Source of the DNA: Cordylochernes scorpioides | Lineage: Eukaryota; Arthropoda; Arachnida; Pseudoscorpiones; Chernetidae | Length of the DNA: 64,000 nt | NCBI GenBank assembly: GCA_030710605.1 | Contig: CP092874.1 | Span: 19,439,205-19,503,204, forward strand | Direction: 5' to 3' | In this document: one piece after another, positions 30,906 through 42,254 of the stretch | Numbering within the stretch: the stretch's first letter is position 1 | Layout: every line of letters starts with the position of its first letter | Program-made: the position numbers and the translations under genes | Notes under the pieces: generated by a model | The model's database searches: none | The model's input: the letters and a program-made list of their open reading frames with translations, nothing else | What the model was told of the DNA's origin: nothing

Positions 30906-32128
30906 GTTTTTTTTTAACTTATGATTTTAAATAGGTACGTACCTATTTGCATTTTTATTTTTTAATAATGGCACGTGCCAGTTATGTACGTCAAGATTAT
31001 GTACATACGTTATATGAAATATAAAATTATGCAAACTGTTGTAATTATAATACCAAAATAAGTTTTATATAAAATGAAATTTGCTTTTTTTTTATTTCAT
31101 TTTTTATATGAAAATTTTTGAAAAAAAATTATTAAAATTGAATAAAAATTATAAAAAATATTTTTTGAAACATTATTTTTAAATTTAACCAAAAGTTCTA
31201 AATACCTACAAAAATGTTCGCGGCACACCAGTGTGCCACGGCACACCGGTTGCCCGACACTGATTTAGAGTATAGATTATAATAAAAGAAAATAAGACCT
31301 AATCCAAATAATTTATTAGTGTGTGACGTTTCGGCAACAACATTGTCACCATCATCAGACAAAAGAACTTAAAGTTGACGTCGTAGTTGACTTAAAAAAA
31401 CTATTTTCCTTATCTGTTATCTTGTTTAAACACTTGATAACAGTACTATTTAAGAACTTGCTTTAATATTTTTTCTCATTTATTATTTTGTCTGAAGATG
31501 GTGACAATGTTGTTGCCGAAACGTCACACACTAATAAATTATTTAGATTAGGTCTTATTTTCTTTTATTATAAATATTTTTCTAATTTGACCAAAAAAAA
31601 AACAAAAAGCTTTTATTTATTTATTTATTATTATATATTTTTTTGTTCTGTTGTGTATATAGAGATTTGTTTTTCTTTTTTGGTTGGTTAAATGTGTTTT
31701 TTTATTTTTATAATAAACTCATTTGCCAAAAATATAATATTATATAGGTAATTTGTTTAAAATAAAATATAAGCATATTTGCTAATAATTGATATTTCAT
31801 TCTTTTTTTTTTTTTTTTTGTGAGTAAAATTTGCATTCGACAATCTAAACATTTACTTAATAATTTATTACTTTTTTATTCTCTCCCCCCGAATATAATA
31901 TGTATATATGTGCGTATAGGTGTTTTTTATTGCCACTATTAAATTTACGATTGTGAGACGTGTGACCCGAAAACACCTCTTTACCTCATTTCTTTTCAGT
32001 GTTTAATTAAAGATAAATATTTTGCGAGAAAATTAAGCTTGTAAAACGAACAAAGAAACCTTTGTTAAGAAAGGAATTTTCCTTCAGTAGAGACCTAACA
32101 CTAAAACTTCCATTACGGTAACCAGGAA

Positions 32129-32368
32129 ATGAATACAAAAGATAAAACCAAGCGAACTTTTAGGTTAGTTAAAGAGATACCAGACGAAAGCAATTTCAAA
32201 GGCAGAAGACTGTTTACACACCACCGATTTATTTCAGGCAAATTTAGGCAAAATACGTTCCGGGTGACCGAGCTCCATGTCAAAAACGAAATTTTTCTTG
32301 CATCGTCTGCTTCCCTAGTTTCCCGCTCAACTTCTGATCAATGGCGGGTCAGATTTCGTCTGCCTTAA
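32129..32368 (+). CDS. Hypothetical 79-aa ORF in segment S
   Basis: I do not recognise this protein. It is basic and polar (KTKRTFRLVKEIPDESNFKG), with no signal peptide or membrane span. The inverted S copy encodes the same 79 residues at 48510-48749 with one change (Asn2 to Ser) and one synonymous change. The flanking 180 bp are almost equally conserved, so identity alone does not show selection. It could be an exon of a longer gene or chance. Confidence 0.3.
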   Translation: MNTKDKTKRTFRLVKEIPDESNFKGRRLFTHHRFISGKFRQNTFRVTELHVKNEIFLASSASLVSRSTSDQWRVRFRLP

Positions 32369-32565
32369 AATTGAATTCTTTTTTTTTTTTTTTTTTTAAG
32401 AATTGTTTTATACTCTCTTTTTTCTCTATATATATAATATACTTTTAAAAATATATTTTAAGTATTTTTTAATATTCTACACATTTTTATTATATGAATT
32501 TTTTTAAATGTATATATTCAGAGAATAATAAAAAATATCGTATGCTTTTTTTTTATTAAATATTT

Positions 32566-32665
32566 NNNNNNNNNNNNNNNNNNNNNNNNNNNNNNNNNNN
32601 NNNNNNNNNNNNNNNNNNNNNNNNNNNNNNNNNNNNNNNNNNNNNNNNNNNNNNNNNNNNNNNNN
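32566..32665. other. Assembly gap of 100 N
   Basis: Begins at the right end of segment S (ttattaaatattt). The right arm after the gap at 49723-49822 begins tatttttagccgctatctc, which matches what follows S in the left arm (near 48318), so the true continuation here may resemble the palindrome arm. Confidence 0.99.
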
Positions 32666-32948
32666 GTACAGGCCATGATAATCATGATGGGTAGAAGTTG
32701 ACGACTACATTTACTGTAAGTGAACCACATGTCTACACATGTGAAAGCAGTTTCGACTTTTGCATTTACAAGTGTATCAGAGTCCCGTTTGGTTACTTGC
32801 ACTCGCTGGTGGGGTTAGGTTTTTTTAAGAATCGGGGGCCATTTGAGAATTTGTTTTATAAGAAAAAAGTACCCAATGCGAGGGATTTGATCCCGGGTTG
32901 TAGCGGTAGAAAAACAACGGTTTAGACCATCCTTCCACCGACCCCCTT
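32666..32948 (-). mobile_element. tRNA-derived SINE, second copy
   Basis: Reverse complement of the SINE at 18556-18869: begins gtacaggccatgataatcat and ends in the tRNA-like head with gatttgatcccgggttg (B box, one base off) and ccaccgaccccct. About 280 bp, with clear divergence from the first copy. The tail side is lost in the gap. Confidence 0.8.
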
Positions 32949-33092
32949 AGTAGTAGCTGGAATGAATCACTCGAAAGGAAGCCTCAATATACCAATAAAA
33001 GTACAAGTAAAAGTATAAAAAAGAAAAGTAAGCAAGATTTCTAATACACTTTCAGGATTCATTATGGTAGCTATAGTATATATATATAAAGA

Positions 33093-33323
33093 GACAAGGA
33101 TCGCCTCTTCCGTCAAAATAGACGTCTAAAACCAGATGCCATCTATTGGCCGTCGCCGCAACTAGCAGTCGGTGACAAAGCCACAACACCAGCTTTGGCA
33201 AACTGGAAAGCGTCCACCTGTTGTGGCTTTGTCACCGACCCGAGGCCGCTAGTTGCGGCGACGGTCAATAGATGGCGTCTGGTTTTAGACGTCATTTTGA
33301 CGGGAGAGGCGACCCTTGTCTCT
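33093..33323. mobile_element. Foldback element family B, near-perfect palindrome
   Basis: Arms 33093-33167 and 33247-33323 (tccgtcaaaatagacgtcta, ggccgtcgccgcaactagc and inverses), with a nested second stem ggtgacaaagccacaaca / tgttgtggctttgtcacc around a short loop. Each arm holds gccatctattg/caatagatggc. The whole could extrude as a cruciform. Confidence 0.8.
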
Positions 33324-33469
33324 TTAGATAAATTTCCTCCCGGCAAAATTTCCATCCATATTCTATATACAGTTACGAGCGTCATTCTTCATCTCTTAAT
33401 CAGTCATCTCTGTCACCGTTTGCTTTTTTTTTTGGAATGGCGCCCTCCTATTGGTTGGCTACGATCACG

Positions 33470-33500
33470 CCACCTTTGCCCCCCCCCCCCCCCCCACTCG
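33470..33500. repeat. Poly-C tract
   Basis: A run of about 19 C in cctttgccccc...actcg. The strand bias and position beside foldbacks have no obvious function. Confidence 0.9.
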
Positions 33501-33544
33501 CTTTTTCGTTTTTGTAACCATTGTGTTGGAGCGGGTCGCTCCTT

Positions 33545-33680
33545 AAATAAATGCATATATTAGTTAATAACCAAATGGAATCCTCTCTTATTTTCCCAGT
33601 AAGAGACGCCTACGGAAGCCAACAGTACATAGACAGATAAAGCACATAGGCTATAGTTATTAACTAATATATGCATTTAT
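33545..33680. mobile_element. Short foldback
   Basis: Arms ataaatgcatatattagtta (33545) and its inverse ending 33680 enclose about 85 bp that include gaatcctctcttattttccc and cctacggaagccaacag. It abuts a Helitron 3' end on the right. Confidence 0.65.
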
Positions 33681-33682
33681 AT

Positions 33683-33771
33683 AAGGCGCCAATTTATAAT
33701 TGTAACAAATAGTATTTGAATCAAAACATTCAATCGGGTAAAACACGGGCATGCCCGGGTCATTCGGCTAG
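33683..33771 (+). mobile_element. Helitron 3' end fragment
   Basis: ggcgccaatttataattgta leads to a hairpin (acgggcatgcccgggt, decayed on one side) and cattcggCTAG followed by T at 33772. Same 3' terminus as 34945-35465. The 5' end is not identifiable. Confidence 0.7.
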
Positions 33772-33804
33772 TATATATATATGTATGAAAAAATAAAAGA
33801 TAAA

Positions 33805-33985
33805 AAGATCAGGTGTTGAAATCAATATTAAAAATGGCATATCCTGACCAGGAGCACATGTGCTTTACAGAAGGCAGAGCGCAATCAATGATTTGTTGAT
33901 TTCTGTTCCACCAGATGGCCATCTGCCTTCTGTAAAGCACATATGCTCCTGGTCAGAATATGCCATTTTTAATATATATAGATAT
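33805..33985. mobile_element. Foldback element family D, second copy
   Basis: Arms aaaaatggcatatcctgacc and agcacatgtgctttacagaa pair with inverses at 33905-33975 around a loop containing atttgttgatttctgttcc. Related to 15100-15335. Confidence 0.7.
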
Positions 33986-34374
33986 GTATTAATGTCTTCA
34001 TTCGTTTTATATATAATGTAATGCATTTTTATAAAATATTTTTTTGCTTATTTAAAAATCGATATCCTAAATTTTGAAATGAATTTTTTAAATACCCACA
34101 TTTTTAAAAACTTTTTAAAAAGGTTCTTACAGTTTATTGTTTAAATCATTTTAAATTTATTTTCAAATGTTTTAATAGATACATATATTTTTACATTTAT
34201 CTCTTTATGAGTTATTAATGAAATATTTTATGTACTTATTACAATTTTTAAATTTAAGATAGAACTCAATTTTTTCCTTTAATATTTTAAGATATTTTAC
34301 ATTTTTGATTGCATTTTTAATAATATTTTTCATGCACAAATTTCTCCCACCTACTCTGTATTTTAATTCATTTC

Positions 34375-34830
34375 AACTGTGATATTATAACACTATGCGG
34401 CGCTGAGTTTGTGTATACAAAAATGTAATGCCTCGATAAAGGTTGGCGTTCAGCCAGCCGAAATATTGGCAAAATAAATATATATATTTTTAAATCCAAT
34501 ATATGCCTTTTTATCTAATATAAGTATATATATCTACCAAAAGAGGCACATCTCCCTTTAAATATACATCAGAACAATGCACTGTGCATCTCCCTAGTAA
34601 AACACTTTACTAATTATGATAAAGAATGATACCACAACAGCATTTTTGATAAATTTAGGTTTGCTTTTTGTCTGAATTTGCCAAAACTGGTGTTGTCGCT
34701 TATTCCTTATCATCACTAATAAAGTATTTTTTTACTGGAACAATGCATAGTTCTGATGTATAATTAAAGGGAGAAGTGCCTCTTTTGATAAGCTTTTATT
34801 CAATCTAATATATGTCTTTTTATTATCTAT
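34375..34830. mobile_element. Foldback family E with a terminal hairpin
   Basis: ctcgataaaggttggcgttc, agccagccGAAATATTGG and an ATATA run at 34430-34490 match the ends of the palindromes at 43290-43580 and 55385-55665. Arms gaggcacatctccctttaa (34543) and its inverse near 34775 then enclose aatgatac...tgtcgcttattccttatca, which resembles 41600-41760. 33990-34370 is AT-rich with nothing I can identify. Confidence 0.55.
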
Positions 34831-34944
34831 AAATATATATATATACATTATAAAAACTATAAAACTATATTGAAAAATAACGAAGTGGGAAATTTTTAAT
34901 TACTTATTTACATATTATCTATCAAATATAATAAAATTGCGATA

Positions 34945-35465
34945 TCTCTATATATATAAAAATGAATGTTTGTATGTTTGTCTGTTTGTTTGTATGTCCG
35001 GTATACAAATTCGTAGTAGTTCACTAATTCAAACCAAAATTTCCATACATAGGTAAAAGAATACGGGGAAGACGATAGGCTATTTTAAAAAAAAATATCT
35101 AAATCAATTATTAAAACTATATATTTTTAGTCAGAAAATGATGATGACGATATTGCTGTATCATGTTTGATTATCAGATACAAAATTATATCGGGAAAAA
35201 TTCCAAAAAGCAGAGACCACGGGTGAAACCAGTTCATTATTTTGTATGCAGGAACAAAATTCTAACAGAAAAACATTCATTCGAGCAGAAAACAAAAGCC
35301 AGATCATCTTTCTATAAAAATATCGCTTCTCAGACACAAAGTTTGGAGCGGGACGTTTCACAAGAGTGACATCCACGGCGCCAATTTATAATTGTAACGA
35401 ATAGTATTTGAATAGGGTACATTTAATAGGGTAAAACCCGGGCGTTGCCCGGGTCATTCGGCTAG
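34945..35465 (+). mobile_element. Non-autonomous Helitron, 521 bp
   Basis: Starts TCTCTATATATATAAAAATG after an A and ends with a hairpin (acccgggcgttgcccgggt), cattcggCTAG, before a T. These are the canonical A|TC...CTAG|T Helitron ends. The opposite arm of the surrounding inverted repeat has the uninterrupted site, so the boundaries are confirmed by comparison. No coding capacity; the interior is unrelated to the Helentron at 5474. Confidence 0.93.
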
Positions 35466-36044
35466 TATATTTATAAAAAATATTTTTAAAAGACAAAAAA
35501 AAAATCGCAATAAGTTTTTTTTTTTTTACATAATAGCGATCTTTGAGTTCTTGCTATTCAAAGGGCAAATTATATCTGAGAGTTAGCACGGGACTTTTGT
35601 GCCAAAAGTTATGCATTTAAAGTGTGAAAACATGGCGGATATATATATGCCAAACGATGCCCCACACACATAAAAAACAGCCGACCCAATTATATAATCA
35701 TATAAACAAAACAGCGCGAGAATCACACAAAAAAAAAATCCCTTCAGGACATGTTACACATTAATTACCTCACATATGTAATTAGAAGATGTAAATTGAA
35801 CTAATTTGACCGACTCTACCGTTCCTGAGAATGGCGACACCGGATTGGCTGGGTGACCCGACGGAAGTAGTACCTGATTGGTCAGGGTGCTCCAGAGTCC
35901 ACTTAGACGGCCTCTGAAACGCTACCGGTAAGTTCTTCTGCCACACATCCGTGCAAATTTAGGAACAACTGTACATTTCTGTGTTTACATATACCTTCTA
36001 TGACAGCATAGTTATATGTAAGTAAATTAAATTTAATTGCCATC

Positions 36045-36282
36045 TATCGTTAAAATTTTACACAAATAAATTTACTGGCAATGCGTTTTTTTTTTAATAT
36101 CATCAAATATTATCTCTACAGACCTTACTGCAATGATATGAGTTATTGAATGAGAGGGCTTGGCTCATCAGTAATGAACCCTCTCATTCAATAACTCATA
36201 TCATTGCAGTAAGGTCTGTAGAGATAATATTTGATGGTATTTAAAAGAAACGCATTGCCAGTAAATTTATTTGTGTAAAATA
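36045..36282. mobile_element. Foldback element family C, long perfect arms
   Basis: Arms tttactggcaatgcgtttt, atcatcaaatattatctc, tacagaccttactgcaatga and inverses leave only a short loop around ggctcatcagtaatgaaccc. It is flanked by taattgccatctatc, the gatggc-type context shared with several foldbacks. A half-copy lies at 16505-16610. Confidence 0.75.
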
Positions 36283-36309
36283 GTTATATGTATATACAGA
36301 TTTTATCTA

Positions 36310-36530
36310 AATAATATGTTTTATAAAAAGATTTTAAAAAACTTTCGGAATAAGTTTGTTGATTACAAACACCGCGAGCTTTCGAGCACTCGTCCTTCAA
36401 CAGGCAAAAGTCCCGTGCTCACTCTCAGATATAATTCGCCTGTTAAAGAGCGAGAATTCGAAAGCTCGTTATTATGTAATTAAAAAAAAGCTTATTGCGA
36501 AAATTGTTTTATCTTTTTAAAATATTTTTT
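36310..36530. mobile_element. Two convergent hairpin ends (family F)
   Basis: Minus strand 36378-36403 reads CTGTTGAAGGACGAGTGCTC followed by GAAAGC. Plus strand 36440-36468 reads CTGTTAAAGAGCGAGAATTC followed by GAAAGC. The two face each other across ggcaaaagtcccgtgctcac. 36600-37100 is AT-rich with (TA)n and no gene. Confidence 0.55.
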
Positions 36531-37129
36531 TATCAATATATATCGCAATTTTATTATATTTGAAAGATAATATGTAAATAAGTAATTAAAAATGCCCATA
36601 TTTGTTATTTTTGCAATATAGTTTGCTTACTTTTGACTTGCTTCTAAAACAATATTAGTGAAAATATGCAACATTGGGTATACACAATTGAAAAAAAAAA
36701 TAGCGTTCTATAATTTTTGCCATTTAAATATATTCTATAAACAAATGCATTTTGGTGTAAATATATTTTATAATCTTTCTTTATATATATATATATATAT
36801 TTAGTGACATTTGATTGAACAATAAGACACGAGATTCATTAAAGTATTAAACTTTTCGGAATTCGGAAACTTTTCCTTTTTCTCCTCAAATGTACACTAT
36901 TACATATTTTACTTATAATTACTATCTATCACAATATGTAACTGAAATGAGGAAAGATCATTCTCCGAAAGCTCCTCTCTCATTTTATCGAGAGTAAAAT
37001 TTGACGGAATTGTTGGTAGATAGCGCCATCTGTAGATATATTTTGAAACCATTTAGCGTAATTTAAAAAATATATATATGTCGTAATTTAAACAATGTGA
37101 TATGTAAGTAATAAAGTATGACGTCTTTT

Positions 37130-37480
37130 CTAGTCGTCTCAAAGTGACACCAGCTTGCCACTGGACACCCGGGGGATCCAGAGAGGGACAAAGAAGGGGC
37201 GTTGGTCCGGATGTTGACAGTTAGTTAGGGTAGAGTGGATATTTTCGGACAGCCCCGCTCATTTGTAGGCCATTAATCTCACGACGGTCCCCGCGGCTTC
37301 ATGCAGGACGCCGAGCTTTCCTCAGTTAATCCTCAACTTTCCCCTGGTCCTGGTGCCACGTGAGACGTACTAGGAGAGCGTCTTTTGATCCCAAACTTTG
37401 TCCTTACTGTCCCGTGCGGACTTCCCACTCTGCACGCCTTGCCACTCAACCCCGACTGCTTCCAACTCACTTGTTGGCTT
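37130..37480. other. GC-rich island of unknown nature
   Basis: About 350 bp clearly richer in GC than anything nearby (cactggacacccgggggatc, cccgcggcttcatgcagg). There is no long open frame. It could be a solo LTR or gene fragment; it is followed by ggggttacgacatatat and an A-run. Confidence 0.4.
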
Positions 37481-37904
37481 ACCCGGGGTTACGACATATA
37501 TATTTGGTGAAGAATTATTTTATTTTGCGATAAAAAAAAAAAAAAAAAAAAACGCGCTACAAAGTTTGTATTTACTTGCAAACAAGTAGTATATCTAACT
37601 GCATATATACCCTGCTATTATAGTTTTTTCCTGATCGCTCTCTCAGTTTCCGAATATTCAATTCAGATTCACCCACACACACAGCGCCCCCTATATTTAC
37701 ACGCGGATTTTTGCAAAAGCGTTCGCTACAAATTAGAGCTAATAAAAAGCTAATATGTAATGTAGGTTTAAAAATTACAATTGTCTTTGTACATAGTTCT
37801 AAAAACAAAATGAAGGGGGAAATCTTAAAAATGGGGGTCTTTTGTATAACAACATTTTTTATTATGGATCACACACACATTTTATATATTTAAAAAAAAA
37901 ATTT

Positions 37905-40900
37905 CTATAACGAATATTTCTAGAACACAAAACTCTTTATAACGAATATTTATATAACACAAAACTCTCTATAACGGATCATTTATAACACAAAACTCTC
38001 TATAACGGATATTTTATAACACAAAACTCTCTATAACGGATATTTTATAACACAAAACTCTCTATAACGGATCTTATATAACACAAAACTATCTATAACG
38101 GATCTTTTATAACACAAAACTCTCTATAACGGATATTTTATAACACAAAACCATCTATAACGGATCTTTTATAACACAAAACTCTCTATAACTGATCTTT
38201 TATAACACAAAACTCTCTATAACGGATCTTTTATAACACAAAACTCTCAATAACGGATCTTTTATAACACAAAACTATCTATAACGGATCTTTTATAACG
38301 CAAAACTCTCTATAACGGATTTTTTATAACACAAAACTCTCTATAACGGATATTATATAACATGATACTCTCTATAACGGATCTTTTATAACACAAAACT
38401 CTATAACGGATTTTTTATAACACAAAACTCTCTATAACGGATGTTTTATAACACAAAACTGTTATAGAAGATCCGTTATAAAGAGTTTTGTGTTATAGAG
38501 ATCCGTTATAAAGAGTTTTGTGTTATAGTAGATCCGTTATAGAGAGTTTTGTGTTATAGAAGATCCGTTATAAAGAGTTTTGTGATATAAAAGATCCGTT
38601 ATATAGGTTTTGTGTTATAAAAGATCCGTTATAGAGAGTTTTGTGTTATAGAAGATCCGTTATATAGGTTTTGTGTTATAAAATATCCGTTATAGAGAGT
38701 TTTGTGTTATAAAAGATCCGTTATAGATAGTTTTGTGTTATAAAAGATCCGTTATAGAGAGTTTTGTGTTATAAAAGATCCGTTATAGATAGTTTTGTGT
38801 TATAAAAGATCCGTTATAGAGAGTTTTGTGTTATAAAAGATCCTTTATAGAGAGTTTTGTGTTATAAAAGATCCGTTATAGAGAGTTTTGTGTTATGAAA
38901 GATCCTTTATAGAGAGTTTTGTGTTATAAAAGATCCGTTATAGAGAGATTTGTGTTATAGAAGATCCGTTATAGAGAGTTTTGTGTTATAAAAGATCCGT
39001 TATAGAGAGTTTTGTGTTATAGAATATCCGTTATAGAGAGTTTTGTGTTATAAAAGATCCGTTATAGAGAGTTTTGTGTTATAAAAGATCCGTTATAGAG
39101 AGTTTTGTTTTATAAAATATCCGTTATAGAGAGTTTTGTGTTATAAAAGATCCGTTATAGAGAGTTTTGTGTTATAAAAGATCCGTTATAGAGAGTTTTG
39201 TTTTATAAAATATCCGTTATAGAGAGTTTTGTGTTATAAAAGATCCGTTATAGAGAGTTTTGTGTTATAAAAGATCCGTTATAGAGAGTTTTGTGTTATA
39301 AAAGATCCTTTATAGAGAGTTTTGTGTTATAAAAGATCCGTTATAGAGAGATTTGTGTTATAGAAGATCCGTTATAGAGAGTTTTGTGTTATAAAAGATC
39401 CGTTATAGAGAGTTTTGTGTTATAGAAGATCCGTTATAGAGAGTTTTGTGTTATAAAATATCCGTTATAGAGAGTTTTGTGTTATAGAAGATCCGTTATA
39501 GAGAGTATCGTGTTATATAATATCCGTTATAGAGTTTTGTGTTATATAACACGATACTCTCTATAACGGATCTTTTATAACACAAAACTCTATATAACGG
39601 ATCTTTTATAACACTAAACTCTCTATAACGGATCTTTTATAACACAAAACTCTCTATAACGGATCTTTTATAACACAGAACTCTCTATAACGGATCTTTT
39701 ATAACACAAATCTCTCTATAACGGATCTTTTATAACACAAAACTCTCTATAAAGGATCTTTTATAACACAAAACTCTCTATAACGGATCTTTTATAACAC
39801 AAAACTCTCTATAACGGATCTTTTATAACACAAAACTCTCTATAACGGATATTTTATAAAACAAAACTCTCTATAACGGATCTTTTATAACACAAAACTC
39901 TCTATAACGGATCTTTTATAACACAGAACTCTCTATAACGGATCTTTTATAACACAAAACTCTCTATAACGGATCTCTATAACACAAAACTCTCTATAAC
40001 GGATATTATATAACACGATACTCTCTATAATGGATCTTTTATAACACAAAACTCTCTATAACGGATCTTTTATAACACAAAACTCTCTATAACGGATCTT
40101 TTATAACACAAAACCTATATAACGGATCTTTTATAACACAAAACTCTCTATAACGGATCTTTTATAACACAAAACTCTCTATAACGGATCTTTTATAACA
40201 CAAAACTCTCTATAAAGGATCTTTTATAACACAAAACTCTCTATAACGGATCTTTTATAACACAGAACTCTCTATAACGGATCTTTTATAACACAAAACT
40301 CTCTATAACGGATCTCTATAACACAAAACTCTCTATAAAGGATCTTTTATAACACAAAACTCTCTATAAAGGATCTTTTATAACACAAAACTCTCTATAA
40401 CGGATCTTTTATAACACAGAACTCTCTATAACGGATCTTTTATAACACAAAACTCTCTATAACGGATCTCTATAACACAAAACTCTCTATAACGGATATT
40501 TTATAACACAGAACTCTCTATAACGGATCTTTTATAACACAGAACTCTCTATAACGGATCTTTTATAACACAAAACTCTCTATAACGGATCTCTATAACA
40601 CAAAACTCTCTATAACGGATATTTTATAACACAGAACTCTCTATAACGGATCTTTTATAACACAAATCTCTCTATAACGGATCTTTTATAACACAAAACT
40701 CTCTATAAAGGATCTTTTATAACACAAAACTCTCTATAACGGATCTTTTATAACACAAAACTCTCTATAACGGATCTTTTATAACACAAAACTCTCTATA
40801 ACGGATATTTTATAAAACAAAACTCTCTATAACGGATCTTTTATAACACAAAACTCTCTATAATGGATCTTTTATTACACAAAACTCTCTATAACGGATC

Positions 40901-41245
40901 TTTTAAAACACAAAACTCTCTATAACGGATCTTTTATAACACAAAACTCTCTATAACGGATCCTTTATAACACAAAACTCTCTATAACGAATATTTTATA
41001 ACACAAAACTCTCTATAACGGATCTTTTAAAACACAAAACTCTCTATAACGGATATTTTATAACACAAAACTCTCTATAACGGGTCTTTTATAACACAAA
41101 ACTCTCTATAACGGATCTTCTATAACACAAAACTCTCTATAACGGATCTTTTAAAACACAAAACTCTCTAAAACGGATCTTTTATAACACAAAACTCTCT
41201 ATAACGGATATCTTATAACACAAATCTATCTATAACGGATCTTTG
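37905..41245. repeat. 31-bp satellite, left array, with two internal orientation switches
   Basis: The monomer is cggatcttttataacacaaa followed by actctctataa, 31 bp, with two TATAAC half-units. Orientation is forward from about 37905 to 38463, reverse 38464-39545, then forward again 39546-41245. Shorter variants (ggatctctataacacaaa) recur at regular intervals, suggesting higher-order structure. There are no spacers, so this is not a CRISPR array. Confidence 0.95.
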
Positions 41246-42254
41246 TAACCTTGTTGCCAGCAGTATCGTAAACACCAATAATAAAGAAAAGACACTAGTC
41301 AAATAATAAGGAAATAATAGCCATTTTGAAATTTTGAGAGAAAATTGAAACGTGATCATCTGAAATACAATAAATATAGTACCTCCATCAGATATTATGA
41401 AATAATTAGATTATTGTAACAAGTTGAATGGTAATATTGAAGATATAAGAATATTAAGCTAATTGATAGATCCGAAAATAAGAAATATTTTTCTTCTAAT
41501 TCAAACAGCCATTAATATCCTCTACATAGATATAGCTTTAACTTACACTTCTCAGGTAAACAATTCACAACAAGAATGTTTACAATTCTATTAATTATAG
41601 ATCAGAACGATGCATTATGATAATCATCCTAGTAAAAACTTTATTAGTGATGATGAAGAAAAAGCTACAACACCATTTTTGGAAAATTCAGACAAAGGCC
41701 TGTTATGTAATTAAAGTAAATAAGAAAGATGAATCCGTAACCAATTTATCTTTACATATTATTTATTTGTTCATAAAGGGCACATCTTGGATTCAATAAA
41801 TAATATTTTATTTCCGATATTTCAATGGGCTAAACGGCCATCTTTTTCAAGGATCTCATCCCCTCTCGCGGCAAGCCGCGCATTACACTTGAGACACGGG
41901 CGTCTCACAATCTCTTCGGGCGAAAATCATCCAAATGAAAATGTAATGTATACAAATAAATATCGTACAATACTGATTAAAATAAATGAATAAATAGAGT
42001 GAAAAGTAAATATCTATATATACAAAATAAATATTCGGCTATTGCATTATGAATGAAGACATTTCACTGAAGTTCATATATACATAGAGGTTCCTATTCT
42101 AGGAGCATCTAAATTGTGTGTACATGTCCGGTATATCGATCTTTCGGTTTATGCTATTTCTGTCTTCCAAAGAATATTATTTATTATTAATAGTAATTAT
42201 ACAAAACAAATCTTGGTATATATGTCTACATGAAAACAACAAAAACAATAAACA

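Larger units (their letters stand above)
25062..31262 (-). mobile_element. hAT transposon with 8-bp target duplication
   Basis: Terminal inverted repeats CAGTGTCGGGCAACC (25062-25076) and its complement ending 31262, flanked by perfect atttagag duplications at 25054-25061 and 31263-31270. Eight-base duplications and CAGTG termini are hAT hallmarks. After removing the nested BEL/Pao copy the element is about 2.8 kb, a normal hAT size. Encodes the transposase remnants at 25241-27077 on the minus strand. Confidence 0.95.
25041..31583. mobile_element. Penelope-like foldback with 15-bp target duplication
   Basis: Flanked by perfect copies of tataaatatttttct at 25026-25040 and 31569-31583; the empty copy of S carries one version of this site near 49305-49320. 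Ignoring the nested hAT, the element is about 330 bp: inverted arms ataataaaagaaaataagac...ggtcttattttcttttatta and a loop. Each arm contains a CTGANGA...GAAA hairpin (31321-31360 minus, 31491-31530 plus). Confidence 0.7.
24606..32565. repeat. Segment S (1.4 kb) interrupted by nested elements
   Basis: The outer parts, 24606-25040 and 31584-32565, match 49722-49311 and 49304-48331 in inverted orientation, where they are contiguous. The intervening 6.5 kb is a foldback holding a hAT element holding a BEL/Pao element. Confidence 0.85.
34870..36600. repeat. 1.7-kb inverted repeat with a Helitron in its left arm
   Basis: ttttaattacttatttacat through ataataaaattgcgata on the left pairs with the inverse at 36530-36595 on the right. 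Inside the Helitron boundary the left arm resumes at 35466 (atatttttaaaagac, cgcaataagttt, gagagttagcacgggact) and pairs with 36400-36530. The loop holds the family-C palindrome at 36045-36282 and about 400 bp of unassigned sequence at 35640-36040. Confidence 0.75.

Noticed and set aside
33195..33563. 122-codon ORF
   Set aside because: It lies across a foldback palindrome and a poly-C tract; composition is not protein-like.
37905..41245. CRISPR-like direct repeats of about 31 bp
   Set aside because: Units are head-to-tail with no unique spacers and no cas genes, in a eukaryotic genome. This is a satellite.
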